64,000 nucleotides of DNA from Crocodylus rhombifer (GCA_038503035.1 JAVSML010024246.1:326258-390257); one strand, 5' to 3'. Positions 1 through 12,104 are shown, counted from the stretch's first letter. Notes: a model not told the origin generated them from the letters alone. Translations and numbers: made by a program.

Positions 1-582
1 CAGATGCATACATTCATTGTTTGCTTTTTCTGTACATACACATTGATTGCACCCCCTTCCCAACACACACCCAAAGTATCTCTTCACAACTGTTCCCACT
101 GAAGACCTAATGCAAAATATCTCTGTAATCAAAGAAGGATGTAGGTGTGCGTCTAAGGATACCCACCCATCAGGTAGACCAGAGCTGTACAGCTTCTTAA
201 GTGGCTGGGTACTGTATTCCACGTGGGCTGCAATAGTATGAGCTCTGGGTTGCTATCTCTCCCATTGCACTGCATGCATGCCCCAACTGCTACACTGCTT
301 GTTTGGGCCTGTCACCACCACTACTACATCACACACACAGCCACCAGTTTAGACAGCCCTAAGGTAGACAATTCAAAAGGATACAAGTAACAAAAGAGGA
401 CATTCACAAAAGTGGCAGCATGCTGTGTGGCTGGGCTGCCCTAGAGCCTGCTTCACCCACCTGTTCCTGCTGACATGCTCCAAACCTAGAAAAGCAAAGC
501 CAGTGTAGCCACCCCAAGGAAGCAGTGTGTCAATGGGAAACAAGCCCTTGCATTGCTTTTAAAATGGGACTGTGGCCTAGGT
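1..582. other. Unique DNA, nothing recognised
   Basis: No coding region, transposon end or RNA gene is visible. The only ORF (64 codons from about 47) has no recognisable motif and looks like chance. Confidence 0.6.
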
Positions 583-802
583 CAGAGGTTCTCAAATTGT
601 GGTCTGCAAGCTCCATTCATGTGGTCTGAAAAACGGTTGTGGAACAATCGAGAATATCTGTACCTGTAAGGTAAGACTACTGATATTAAAATATGAGTTG
701 TGTGCTTTGATTTGAAGAACAAAAAGAAGTTTATTAAGTGGTCCACCGAAACCCTCAGCAATTTTCAATTGGTCCACGAAAAAAAAAGTCTGAGAACCAC
801 TG
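583..802. mobile_element. hAT (Charlie-like) MITE, 220 bp
   Basis: The ends are inverted: CAGAGGTTCTCAAATTGTGG at the left and the complement of a TTCTCAGA-type end finishing in CCACTG at the right. The flanks GCCTAGGT (575-582) and GCTTGGGT (803-810) match at 6 of 8 positions, which fits the 8 bp target duplication of hAT transposons. The CAGNGGTTCTCAAA terminus is well known from vertebrate hAT-Charlie MITEs. There is no transposase, so it was mobilised in trans. The divergence of the duplication says the insertion is old. Confidence 0.88.
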
Positions 803-2084
803 GCTTGGGTCATTTGTGGTACGTAGCAACTTAACAAGTAGTGAACCTGATGGGAGCATGGTGCCCAAATACCTTTATGGATCTGGCCCTTAGGCAGTTT
901 TAAGCACGTAACTGTAGGCTCTGAAGTGACTTAAGTGCTCTGGAAAGCATGACTAACTGGTTAAGAAGTTGTTTTTATGACTCTAACCCATCCAATGACA
1001 ATGATATTGTCATGACAATGACAGTGATATTTTTGCACAGCTGAGATGCCATGCAGTGATCATGTATTTCTAGGTTACTTTTGGGGATTCACTGCAGTTG
1101 TAGCTGAGCAAGAAGTCTCCTTTTTTGCACATCTGCCAAATACCAATACCCACTATGGGTGAGGACTGCAGTCCTTACATCCCCATGCTACTAGCTTTTT
1201 GAAAAAAATAGGGTGGGTCCACAGCCCCAAGCCTCTCCACAGTTTGGTAGTGTGGAAGTGAAAGAGAGCTGTGCCAGCTCTAATGATGGAATGACCTCTA
1301 TGTGGTGTATGTGACTTGGGAGGAATTCTGTCTGAGTCAAGTAGAACTTTACCCGAGGCCTTTGGACTCAGCAGTGTAATGACTCCTCTGTGTGTAAGTT
1401 CACCAGAGCACAGTCTATCTGATAATATAAGCCTCTCCCAAATAAGCACACACAAGAGTTCAAAGTTCAGTGCTAAGCCTCCATAACTCAGAAAGAAGCC
1501 AGTGTGACCCCATGTGATATCAGTTTTATTAGTGGTGGGGTCCCAGCACCAATTTCAAGTCAGCAGGGAAGCATCTTCTGTCTGGCAGGATTAGCCTAAA
1601 TTGTTAAACACACCTTCAGTATTGTCATATCAGCTGTGCAGTCATCAATGTTCCAGCAAAGTGCCTCTGAGAGAGTGAGTGAAGATTCAGGTCAATCCTT
1701 AAAATGTAATCTGATGCTTGATAAGGGTGCTGAAAAAGTATGGGTAAAATTAATTTTACCCTCAACTGTTGCACCTCTTTTTACCTCCTGGGTTCAAATG
1801 GAACTAAAATAACAAAATGTCACAAGAAAGACTGTTCTTGTGGCATTCTTTCTTAGTCAGCCCAAATCAGGAATTGATAGACACTTTTTGAAAGTTTAAT
1901 TAATCCAGCCCAGTTTAGGGATTAGAGTTTCCAGATATATTTTCCAGAAACAACTAAAATTTCTCATCCTCATGCCAGGTCTTCACATCAATTAAAATGT
2001 TTTTCATCACTAGCTAGTTCTTTTATAAGTTTCTTTTTCATGGCTTTATATGACATTTTATTAGTTCAGAGTTGGAAGGTCTGA
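803..2084. other. Unique DNA, nothing recognised
   Basis: AT-rich sequence with no supported gene. A 100-codon minus-strand ORF at 1153-1455 shows no domain and no neighbouring exon signals. Confidence 0.55.
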
Positions 2085-2290
2085 ACTAACAGTGTTATGA
2101 TGTGAGAGATCTACATTCCTTTTCCTGCTCTGCCCCAGGTCTCATTGGATGAGTCACTGAGACACCCTATGCCTCAGTTCCCCATATGTAAAATGGGGTT
2201 ACCAACACTGCCCACCATCAAGGGTGTGTTGTAAGGATGAGTCGATTCAGAGGTTGTGAAGTGCTTGGATACTAGGGTTGTGGAGGGCAG
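2085..2290 (+). repeat. MIR/CORE-type SINE remnant
   Basis: The run reads like the MIR body: GAGTCACTGAGACACC, then GCCTCAGTTCCCC, then TGTAAAATGGGGTT, followed by a GTTGTAAGGATGA block and AGTGCTTGGAT. This order (sodium-channel-like 'cctcagtttccccatctgtaaaatgggg' region followed by the CORE domain) is characteristic of tRNA-derived CORE-SINEs of amniotes. The tRNA head is not clear. It is a transcriptionally dead ancient copy. Confidence 0.75.
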
Positions 2291-4377
2291 ATAGGTACCT
2301 AAAATTGATATACAGGTGGCAATGGGCCAGATCCTACTATGTTATCCCTGAAAAAATTATGACTTTATATGGAGTTGTTTTATTTGTTCTCCCTTTATTA
2401 GGGATCATTTCTAGCAGAAAAGGCTAATAATTTGGCTCTATGTCCTTCAGGCTCCTGAAGAGCGATGGAGACCAAAGCTTATTTGCGCATGCCTGCCTAA
2501 CATGTTACAAACCATTTTGGCCTCCACCGAGCCCCTAGTAGTTTGTCAAAGAGCCATACTACAGTGCATTGTCCATTGCCACTGTCCTTTATGTGCTGTC
2601 AAGAGAACAGCAGCTTTCCATTCATAAATCACCAGTCATTGCCTGCAGAACGTGAATTTTCAGGAGGAGCTCTAACATAGCCAGAGTAAGAGGAGCGTGC
2701 AGTGTTGTCAGTTACTGATTCTTCTTCACTCACCCCATGTATATCTATTTGTCACCCCTTCTGTGACATAAGGATTAACAAGGCTATCAACCTTTGCTTA
2801 ACCATGGAGTTTAATCAGAATTTTACTAGAGTAAAAGTTTCAGGATTAGAGCCAATCTGAAGCTAAAACACGCATGTATATGACACAATGGTGTAAGAAA
2901 TGCTTGAGAAATGTGTAGAATGGACATTTTTGGGTTAAGTGGAGCACATTAAGGTCATCAATGCTGAGAACTGAGCCAGATTCAAAAAAAGGACAGCCAG
3001 TGTTAAACTCACCCCTGGGATATAGTAACTTGAACTGGTTCAGCTTTACTGATAACGGACTTCTAACAAGATAACTCTACGTCACAAATCTACCTTGGAG
3101 ACTTCTGAAAAGGCGAAAATTAAATCTGTTAATCCTAATCATTTTAGATATGTTCTCTAAAATACAAAGTAATGGAAGCTATCTAGAGGCTCTGCATTAC
3201 TTTCTGGAATAAAGAGGGAGTCATTAAGTGTATTAGTCTGCCCTGTAATGTATTTTCCAGTATGGTTTTGGTTCCTATTTACCGCATATTTTGTATGCCT
3301 CAACAGTCACAGGGTGATGTCAGGAATGTAAGGAGTAAACAAAATGGAGAGCTTTTGGTCAGTAAAGTACAGGGAGTTCTTTTCCTTTTACATAGCCAAA
3401 TACTTCAAGCCTTTCATTGCCTGGGTTACAAGCAGCTTTTCACAAGCATTTCTGGTTGGAAATAGAGTATTTCTTCCCAGTGACACCATTTGTTTGTCTT
3501 GGCATCTAGGCAGTTGTATTTAAGACTATGTATTGCTACATTGTGCCACAATACAAATGGCAGGCATTTCAAACTGATTTGTTTAGGTTCCTTCCTTTCC
3601 CAACATTATCTAAAAATAGATAACCAAGACCTCGTACTTTACATACATGTCATTGTTATTGGCTTAAATGAGACCGGGAATGCAGTCATCTTCTACTCCT
3701 TTTTGCTTCTATAATGACTCTTTTATTTAATTTTCTTTTTCATATTGCTTGTGATGGGTGAACAGTTGTCAGTCTTACTATCACAAAAATCCCTTTTCAT
3801 TTTGCCACATAGTATTGCTCATGTTAGCAGGTGATTAGATTCAGAGGATCCCTTCAAGTCCTATGTAGACCTATATGCTGCAGTATTACCAAATTACCAA
3901 ATCCTACAGATATTCTGAGGTCCACGAAGTCCTGTGCCCAGTAGGGGATCCAGGAATGAGTCAAGGGGAGTGTGGTTTTTACACTTTGGCTGTACCATGC
4001 ATGTACAGTGACCTCTGAGTTTACTGTCTGGTCAGCACAGACTTCTGCTGGAGCTCCACTGAGCAGTGAGCTCTCAGTTCTCCGGCTGATTGGGGTGGGA
4101 TCTGGCCAGAGCTCTTGCTTTCATGTAGTTCTAGAGCCCGGAGGTAAAGGCTGCTGCTGTTCAGCCTTCCTCTCCCATCCCCTCCCTGCTGAATTCAGCA
4201 GCACAGGAAAGAAGGGGATGAGTGGCAGCAGTCACGCTCACTCCATGGGCTTTGGAGATGCATGAAATCAGGGGCTCTGGCTAGACCCTGCACCAAAAGT
4301 TCAATGTGGCACAGTCGAAGAGGGGTATGATATATGCTAATATAAATGCACTGTAGATTAGAATGGGTTGGTTAGTA
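2291..4377. other. Unique DNA, nothing recognised
   Basis: Mostly AT-rich, with several short ORFs (for example 3262-3465, 3490-3714, 3972-4265) that show no motif. I see no transposon boundary or RNA gene. Confidence 0.5.
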
Positions 4378-4474
4378 GGGTGGCCATCATAGAGGACAGT
4401 CTGGTTGCCTCGGGTTTTGTATCAACAGAGGACAGAGTAGCAGAAAACTGGAATGTCCTCTATGATGGCTACCT
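4378..4474. mobile_element. 97 bp TA-flanked MITE (TcMar-like)
   Basis: The left end GGGTGGCCATCATAGAGGAC and the complement of the right end (AGGTAGCCATCATAGAGGAC) pair as terminal inverted repeats of about 23 bp. The element is bounded by TA at 4376-4377 and 4475-4476, as expected for Tc1/mariner-type insertion. Only about 50 bp separate the arms, so it would also fold as a simple hairpin. Family membership is inferred from the TA duplication alone. Confidence 0.6.
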
Positions 4475-4476
4475 TA

Positions 4477-5134
4477 TTGGTCAGGGAAAGCCGGTGGAAC
4501 ACATGAAATATTCAAAGGTCATAATAATTAAGCTTTGGGAGACTAGTTTCATATCTGTACTATCGTGGTAGTGTGCTGTGGCCAGGATACTCCCAAGCAC
4601 ACCCAGTCTACCTGTTTCCATATGTATGTTCAAATCCAGAAATGCACTTAGTGAGGCCACTCTGGAGGTGCTTACTCACTGCTGCTCTTGAGACCTCAGT
4701 CTCCAGTGCACTTGGCAGCAGCTGATAGAGGAGATTCCTAGAGCAACCTCACTGGGTTGTCTGTAAGTATGGACTGCAAGAGTACAAGGGTATGTATGGG
4801 CCATAATTCCATTGGCTTGGATGCAGGTAGTGCAGTGAGGAAGGAAAGAGTGGGATTAAACAAGGGATTAAGCTGTGACCTTGTTAAAGCCCATCGGAAT
4901 TTTGACATTTCACCCTCATATCTGAAGAGGGGTTTATGAAAGAGAATTAAAAAAGTTTAGGTTCCAGAAAGGCAAGGAAGGGCAGAAGATCTTCAAGAGA
5001 CCTGGAGGTGAATGATGGCATATTATAAAGTCCATATGAGTTTGAGGAAATGCATAGGGATAAAGTGCATCAGAGTTTTAGGAAGACAGAGAGTCAGTCT
5101 AGATTATGAGGTGCCTTTGAGGCCTGTTGGATTG
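4477..5134. other. Unique DNA, nothing recognised
   Basis: No supported gene, RNA or transposon end. The 60-codon ORF at 4757-4939 looks like chance. Confidence 0.5.
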
Positions 5135-5215
5135 AAACCAGGGCCAGGAGAAGTTCAGAGATTGTCCAAGGCCACTTGCATAAGCCAGATCCTGTTCTAA
5201 CCACTAAGCAACACA
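5135..5215 (-). repeat. MIR-type SINE fragment with tRNA-like head
   Basis: Read on the minus strand it gives TTAGTGGTTAGAACAGGATC, the A-box-containing head of MIR-type SINEs, then a GTGGCCTTGGACAATCTCTG block that corresponds to the 'gaccttgggcaagtcactt' segment. Only the first part of the element is recognisable. Confidence 0.6.
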
Positions 5216-8200
5216 TTGGAACACCTGGGTCATCCTGTGTTTGCAGGCATCCTTGTGCTGGTAGAGAAAAAATGGAGCCTCAAAAACCCTTTGATGGGCT
5301 GTGAGGAGTGGTCAAGCATGCATAGCTTCCTGGGCTCCTGCCAGTAAGCACTTAGTTAAACAAAGTCAATTGTACACCTGGTATCAGAGCAACCTGTGCA
5401 ATCTGGGCCCTTCCCCTAATCGAGACCTAAAGTAATACATGTATTACAACAGCTTCTTCTTTCTCTGTATACTGACAAAAACAACCTACACAATGTTAAC
5501 TCCAGAGAAAGAAAATAAACAATATACAGATTTTGAGTTTAAAAAACAATAAAAAGCAAGTATTATCTTTGTCTCCTCTTCCCATCGGCCCCTTTAGAAA
5601 TGTATTTAAGAAAGTTTGTCCTGGGTAAACAGTTTAAATAAACACTTCAGACTTCCTAGGAAATGTAAACATGCTACTCTGACAGGAAGGCTTATGGAGG
5701 CCACAAACCTTCTGTCTTTTCTTGAAAGGGTCTTTCTTTCTCTTTGTGTGGTTTGCCCATCTAGAATTACGTAATCACCTTCTAAGCCAAAGCCCTAATG
5801 AATCGCAGAGGAGAAACCTTACAGAGCAGGGTAGAGCTCTGCTGGTAAAGAGGCTTATCATTTCATACTCTCACAGCAGGCTAAGACTACGTGTGAAATA
5901 TGATCTTCTCACTACTGCAAAGTTGTTTCTAGCCAGGGAAAGAGATGAGGAATTTTCAGGATTATATAATTGTGCAAGCCTGTCATTTAGCAGTCAGCAC
6001 ACTGCATTCCTCATTCATGACCAGTGAGAATTTATTTAATGCTAAAACAAACAATAATTTCCACCAAATGAAATGGCCATTCTCATGGTTCCTGTACACT
6101 CCTGTATTAGTTCTCATACTTTCCTATATTAGTAAGTACATGATAGTCTTTGTGTGCAAGTTAAACTTTCTTCAGACTTGTATTGAATACAAATAGGCTA
6201 GAACAGTAAAATGGAAAGGGGGGTGGGAGGTGGGGGCTTGGATCACTGGCCTTTACTTAGCCCAGTTATAAGTACTGAGTTATCCAGTTCAGAGCTTCCC
6301 AAGTTATTTGGTATTGGGCTATTTAGGCTTTGTATAACCCGCATCACACTGGTACCTGTTTGCCTGCAACGGACTCTAGGGTACAGCTCATTAGAAAAAC
6401 AGGAAACTGCGATAAGAGTGGGACCCCAGCTTTCCTAAAATTAAGTTAGGTGGGGTTGGACTGGGCTCCTCTGTATTGCCCCAATAGAATGTATTTGTGT
6501 CATTAATATTGTATAGACTTATATTCTGATAGCAACAAGAGTTTCTTTTTTGTACAGGTTCATGCAGCACATTTATCATTGAAGGAGCAGGGCTCCATTA
6601 TATTGGACCATGCACAAATAGAATAAAAAGATGGTCCCTGCTTGGAACAGCTTAAATCTAAGGAAGTGTGTGTAATGCATGTGATATTTCTAAATCACCT
6701 TTTTATTGAGTTTGAAGGGGCTTTTTTGGCAGGAAAACTAAAATGTTCCTTCCCCCCCCCTCCTTTTTTCCAATCACACAAGATTACCATATGTCTGAGC
6801 AGTAATTTAATGCTTCAGTACCCTGTCCAGGTATTTAAAAGTCAGCATAATACTATTATTGACACGTCAGCTTTTCATGTGCACATCTTTTAGCAGAACT
6901 TTATTTTAAAATCTGATTAAAAAAAGCTTTTTTTAAAGATAGTGAAGTATGGTTCTAATGGCCAAAAATACAGTTGATTTCTTGCTCATAACCAATTAAA
7001 GCAAACCTGCTGTAAAGTTGCTCACAAAAAACATATGTTTATGAAGTTTAAGAAACAGGCTGATCTTTTTTCAGGAAAAATAAAAGTTTATATGCTAAAA
7101 AAATGCTAAACATCACAAAATGTGTATTTACGTATACATATCCACTGGTATTAATTTCCCTTTTGGTAGCAACAGTGCTATGCAGGAGTTCCTGGAACTA
7201 AGTGCTGTAAATAGAAGGAGCATTATCTAGGTATGTACAGTGATATAGCAGCATCAAAAAATTACAGAAAAGCATGTTCTCTCTTAAATTCACACAACAT
7301 TAAAAATTACAGAATTGTTTTCCACACCATCCTATTATAATTCTTTAGTATTTAAGGGTCCTTATTTTGCAATCCTAAATCTGGAGCAATTCCTTTTGAC
7401 TTCAGGGCAATTATTCAAGATCTTTCCCCTGGATATGCAAAAGCAGTAGTGAAATTCCTGAAGAACCCACCCACGCCTCAGGCTATTTTTTTTCCTGATG
7501 AGGTCCTAGTCTGGGTTACACATCAATATGATATGCATCTGCTGAAGATGAATAAAGTTCTCTTTCTCATAAAGTTCTTGTTTCTGCAGCTGAAAACAGA
7601 AAGGATTTTTACAAGCGTCCAGTTGACTTGAAATACAGCACATGCACTATTCTGCCCGTGTGTTCCAGGCTGGCAGCTAAGAAAATGCCTTATGCTTTCA
7701 GACAAGAGCATTACATTCACAATATCTCCCTCCCACGAGGACTTTAAGAATTCTAAAAGATGATGGCTACAACTTGTATCCCTGAAAGATGATGGGAACA
7801 TTTTTACAGTTCCCTTGAAAAACATAGGGCACAACCAGTCAGAGAGAAGAGAAAGATACTTTAAAAAACTGTTTTAAAACAAATGAGTCTGAAACTTGAC
7901 ATTCCTACCTACTCTGAGCCAACACAGTATCTGTGGCAACTGAAAGATATCAGATAGAGTTTTCTTTGAAACTCTGACAGCCTTAAAAAAAACAAAACAG
8001 AACTCAATATAATTCAAGAAAAAAGGTTCTTTATATCCTTTGATTCTAGGTATGGAAAAAACTGGCATATCCAGTTCTCTTTTGTCTTGTACTGGTATGG
8101 AAATGTCACTCAGAGTCCATATGAAACTAAAAATGTAAATGTTCCCCCTGCACATACACATTGAATAAGAACAAAAATCTTTTTAAAAAAGCCATTTGCC

Positions 8201-8568
8201 TCACCTTATACTTCATGATTGCAGACGTATCTGGAGTAGTCCTGTGAAACTAGACAGAATACACTACAATCTCACACATCTTCCTTTCCCATGTAATGTT
8301 TTCAGAAGTGAAAATGAAAATAGTCCCAGAATTGAAGGTGGTTTTCCAGTCTGAGTCTTTGAACTCTTGAAGCCGCTAAGTTTCCAGCGCATCTGAGCTC
8401 ATTGTTGTGATCTGCGGCAAATGGGCTGCGCTGCTGATTTGCATAGCTTTCCACTATTGGTTAGAAAAGGAGGTGAGCTGGGACAAAATGACAGTGACCC
8501 CTCCTCTTTTCCCACCTCCAGAAACACTATCCTCCTCCTCACCCCGCCAAGACATGATTTTCCACCTC

Positions 8569-8602
<34 letters not shown>

Positions 8603-9109
8603 AGTGGGGAGATAGAGGAGAAAGGAGGAAATCTTTTAAGATTAATTCCATTTTTTAAAAAAGAAACCAGTCCACAAAGCGAGGTCAGGCAGTCCTGCTT
8701 CCTGTGACCTAGCAACTCCTTCATAACCCAGTTTCATTTCAAAGCCATTCACCTCACAATCTCCACATGAAATGAATGTGGGGACAAAAGGTTTTCTGTC
8801 TCCAGTCCCCTTTTTACTTCTCACCCCTGCTGATATCTCTTTTGCTTGCTGTTGTCTTTTTGTTCCTCTCAAGGTTCACAGTGTTCTGACTGTCAGCTTG
8901 AAACCAGCCGGGCAAATAGTTGCTCTGACAGTGACCAGGCACTACAGTGCTCTAAATATATGCTCTGGACCAGCCCAAGATTATGGTGGTGATGATTACT
9001 GTAATACTCAAATATGCAAAGCATTTTATCAACAACAGTAAGTGGCCTATGATATCCAGATATGAAACAGCATGAGGAATATTCAGACATGATATGAGGA
9101 AGAATGTTG
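5216..9109. other. Unique AT-rich DNA with simple repeats
   Basis: About 3.9 kb without a recognisable gene or transposon end. Short ORFs (5722-6027, 6211-6438, 7523-7834, 7874-8161 and others) lack motifs and overlap on opposite strands. The only structured element is the GT/G run at 8575-8602. Distant host exons shorter than the ORF cut-off cannot be ruled out. Confidence 0.45.
8575..8602. repeat. (GT)n followed by a 14-base G run
   Basis: A short GT dinucleotide tract runs directly into 14 consecutive G residues (8589-8602). Such tracts arise by slippage and could form a G-quadruplex on the plus strand. Confidence 0.85.
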
Positions 9110-9182
9110 AATTAGAAATCTTGTCCAACTTTATCCTAACCACATAGTTGGTTCAATAAAAGATATTGCCTTAAGAAATCCC
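9110..9182. repeat. Fragment of 'ATATCTTTTATT' interspersed repeat
   Basis: The minus strand carries GGGATTTCTTAAGGCAATAT followed by CTTTTATTGAACCAACT. The same signature occurs at 17796-17886, in both arms of 47099-47258, and in decayed form at 57355-57512. Only one end of the repeat is present here. The class is uncertain; related copies carry hammerhead-like cores, which would suit a Penelope-like or retrozyme origin. Confidence 0.6.
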
Positions 9183-9640
9183 TGCTTCTTGCATAATTTC
9201 TGATATTTAGGCATTATACCAGATGCATACTAGAACCTTTAGTGGTATAAATTAGTTTTTCATGTTAAATTTGTACCACTTATTTTTGCCTGTTTGCATC
9301 CTCTGTAATCCTTTTGCCATACTAATTAATTTGAGAAGGGCTTCTTTTATTAAACACCAGTTTTTTCACTGCTGCCTTTCTACTTAGTGAAATGGTCTGT
9401 TAATGTTCCCATTGTTATCTCTTGAATCAAATGCTAAATATTCACTTTGCATGGGAAAGGCATGTTGATTCCATACTGATTAGACACCAGGGAGCAAGTA
9501 GGCTTTAATGATCTACATGCTCAGTTTAACTTGTGATGGTAGTACGATTTAGTACGATTAGTATGATTTGTATTTACTTGTGATAACCTACTGATAGGAA
9601 AGAGAAAGGCAGGCAAGTATGTAGTAATTTAGTATTCATT
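9183..9640. other. Unique DNA, nothing recognised
   Basis: AT-rich sequence with a short local repeat of the TAGTACGATT type near 9540-9565. No gene is visible. Confidence 0.5.
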
Positions 9641-11102
9641 GGGTGTGTCTACACATGAATTTATGTGTGCTTAAATTTAATGCACTTTAGCCTAAGGCAA
9701 TTAGGCACACGTCTACATGTGGAGGCCTTAGGGCACCTTAATGTGGCTTGCTGGGCAACCTGCCCTGGTCAGCACTCTGGACAGCCCCGGAAGCCCATGG
9801 CAGTGTAGCTGGGTGGTGTAGCCCAGCACTTGCCAAGTGGGAGCCTCCAGTCCCCCCAGATGTGGTTGGTCCAGGCCCAGCCCCAGCCATGGCTCCAATC
9901 CCCTCCCCATGTTCCTGCCTCCCCAGGATCAGATGACAGCAGGCCAAAGCTGAGCCCATGGGCCCCACGCTGCCACCAGGTACCATCAAGAAAAAGATGT
10001 GGTGGGTGCTGTTCTGCAAGGCACAGACACTGGAACTGGAGCAGCGGTTCTGGTAGCAGCTGTCCCTGTTGGTGTGCAGTAAGTCAGCAGAGGGCCCAGG
10101 AGGCAGGAGGGCTTCTGGCAAAGCACAAGGGACAGGCCACACTGTGACTCCCTGCAGGGGAAGTGGGCAGAGCCTTTGCTAGTGGCTCCCCTGTGCCTCT
10201 CCATCAAGGCAGGTTTGCTGGCCGGGCAGTGCAGCCCTGCAGGGGCAGGACTCCTTACTGCCTGCCCAGGATTCAGGTACCCTTAGAAGCCTATGCTGGG
10301 GCTCCTGCCCAGGACAGCAGGTGGCCTGGGACTGCATCTGCCCCCTAGTACCTGGTACAGCTTTTGCTGCTTCACTCACCTCCATCTCAGGCAAGCATCT
10401 GGCCTCCATGCTGGACACTGTGGGTGGAAAAAGCGATGTCAGTTTCTGGGGGCTCTGCGCAGCTCAGCCTGGGTAGTCTAGGTGCAATGCGGGTGGAGGC
10501 TCAGCTCTCTCCTTGGCCTGCTTTATCCAAGGCTGAGCCTCTGCCCATGTTGCTCACAAGCTGAGCCGCGCAGAGACTCCACGTGTTGACACTACCTTTC
10601 CCACCCGCAGTGTCCACGCAGAGGCCAGATGCTTGCCCAGGATAGAGGTGGGTGGAGCAGGGAAAGCCATGGCAGGTGCTGGGGGCAGATGCAGTCCCAA
10701 CCCACCTGCTGTTCTGGGTGGGAACCCCAGTGCAGGCTTCTAAGGGTGCCTGAATCCTGGGTGGGCAGTGAAGCATCCTGTCCCTGCAGGGCTGCATGGC
10801 CTGACCAGCAAACCTGCCCAGAAGGAGAGGTATGGGGGAGCTGCTAGCAACAGCCCTGCCTATGCTGCACTGCCCCCTTTCCCTGTAGGGTGTCACAGGG
10901 GGGCCTGTTCCTTGTGCTTTGACTGAAACCCTAACTAATCGCACCTAAATTTGGTAATTGCTTTATGCAGGTATTAAATTTAGGCATGATTAGCCTAAAA
11001 TCATTTTTAAGGTGCATTAAGTATGCACACATGTAGACCCCATGCCCTTAACGTGCCTTAAAAATGGCTAATGTGCCTTAAATCATCACATGTAAAGTGC
11101 CC
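9641..11102. mobile_element. 1.46 kb MITE of the GGGTGTGTCTACA family
   Basis: The left end is GGGTGTGTCTACACATG and the complement of the right end is GGGCACTTTACATGTG. Subterminal AT-rich blocks also mirror each other (a CTTAAATTTAATGCAC-type block on each side and an inner GTCTACATGTG on both). The ends match the family at 14534-15104, which shows a TTA target duplication, so a PIF/Harbinger-like mechanism is plausible. No clean duplication is visible at this copy. The interior is GC-rich and dominated by a giant imperfect hairpin (10108-10930). There is no transposase. The ORFs on both strands (for example 9738-10142, 10501-10944) are consequences of the GC-rich palindrome and have no domain. 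Confidence 0.65.
10108..10930. repeat. Giant GC-rich inverted repeat (~820 bp hairpin)
   Basis: Left arm about 10108-10505 and right arm about 10525-10930 are imperfect reverse complements. Examples: GGCAGGTTTGCTGGCC at 10208 against the complement of GACCAGCAAACCTGCC at 10802, AAGCATCTGGCCTCC against the complement of GGCCAGATGCTT, and GGACTGCATCTGCCCCC against the complement of GGGGGCAGATGCAGTCCC. The centre lies near 10515. Transcription through it would give a long double-stranded RNA. Confidence 0.88.
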
Positions 11103-11470
11103 GTTGTAACTGAACCTTCTAATTCTGCTTTGATGAATGAAGTCTAAGCACTTCCAAGCTTTGAGTGGAACAGACTACAGAAAATTAGATCATCTGCTTA
11201 TTTTTTGGCCAACTTGAACCTTGGCCAGAATTTCTAGGTCACAGATGGACTTAAACTCAGATTGCTTCTAGAGATCCAAGAAAAAAACCCCAAGAACTAG
11301 AGTCTATCACCAAATGTTAAAGACAACTGTTTCACAGTGCACTAAAACTGTACTAATTCTCATGTGATTAGTCCACTAGAGAGCCTTCATATTACTCAGA
11401 CTTCATGACTTCTGTGCAGTATAACAGTGGTGTACAAGCTGTCTTCCATGGAGCCTACTGTTCCACTATA
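11103..11470. other. Unique DNA, nothing recognised
   Basis: No gene or transposon end is seen between the MITE and the CR1 tail. Confidence 0.5.
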
Positions 11471-12100
11471 GGTCATAGAATCATAGAGTCATAGGAAATT
11501 AGTGTGTTGGAAGGGACCTCAGGAGGTCATCTAGTCCATGGAGACTGGCCCCAGAAGTGGTAGTGGGGCATGAAGCCGGGCAAGAGCTGCTTTGGGGCCA
11601 GGCTAGGATCTTGCAGTGGTGACAAAGTGGTCCAAAGCTGGGGCAGAGCTGTGATCTGCAGCTTACATGGTCTCGGCATGGGTGTGCAGGCAACGGATCA
11701 CGGCTCTGGCCTGGTTCCTTGCAGCAATGACAGCATGGTCTGGAGCTGGGGCAGAGCTGCATTCCGATAGAGCCTGATGATCCAGCCAGCTTTCTATTCA
11801 CCTCGTAGTCCATTCATCCAACCCATAGTTTCTCAGCTTGTTTGCAAGAATGCTGTAGGAGACTGTATCAAAGTCTTGCTAAAATCAACATATATCACAT
11901 CCACTGCTTCCCCATATTCACAGAGCCAGTCATCTCATCATAGAACGCAATCAGGTTGGTCAGACATGACTTGCCCTTGGTGAATCAATGTTGACTGCTC
12001 CTGATCACTTTCTTCTCCTCCAAGTGCTTAGAAATGAGAACCTGCTCAGGGACCCCTGTCATCAGGGGTTCTGCAAAGAGATTGGAGGTAATGGCTGAGT
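11471..12100 (-). mobile_element. CR1 LINE fragment, rearranged, minus strand
   Basis: The plus strand opens with the complement of a CR1 3' tail (TCATAGAATCATAGAGTCAT) and the CR1 3' UTR block AAGGGACCTCAGGAGGTCAT. From about 11775 to 12060 the minus strand encodes decayed CR1 reverse transcriptase, with motifs like KGKSCLTNLIAFYDEMTGS and MDYEVNRKLAGS. Between them (11537-11770) lies a GC-rich block that does not read as CR1. The normal CR1 sequence between the RT core and the 3' UTR is missing, so this is either an internal deletion with a filler insertion or two neighbouring fragments. Frameshifts and stops make it non-functional. Confidence 0.82.
11537..11770. repeat. GC-rich block inside CR1 with internal duplication
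   Basis: Two similar stretches occur in direct orientation: GTGGTCCAAAGCTGGGGCAG (from about 11628) and ATGGTCTGGAGCTGGGGCAG (from about 11736). Each is followed by AGCTG. The block replaces the CR1 C-terminal coding part. Its origin is unknown. Confidence 0.55.
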
Positions 12101-12104
12101 GGGC

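Noticed and set aside
1153..1455. 100-codon minus-strand ORF as a host exon
   Set aside because: No domain, and its composition matches the flanks. I could not identify matching splice signals or neighbouring exons.
10501..10944. Minus-strand ORF of 147 codons
   Set aside because: It lies in the right arm and centre of the giant hairpin. Its translation resembles the ORF of the left arm only because the arms are inverted copies.
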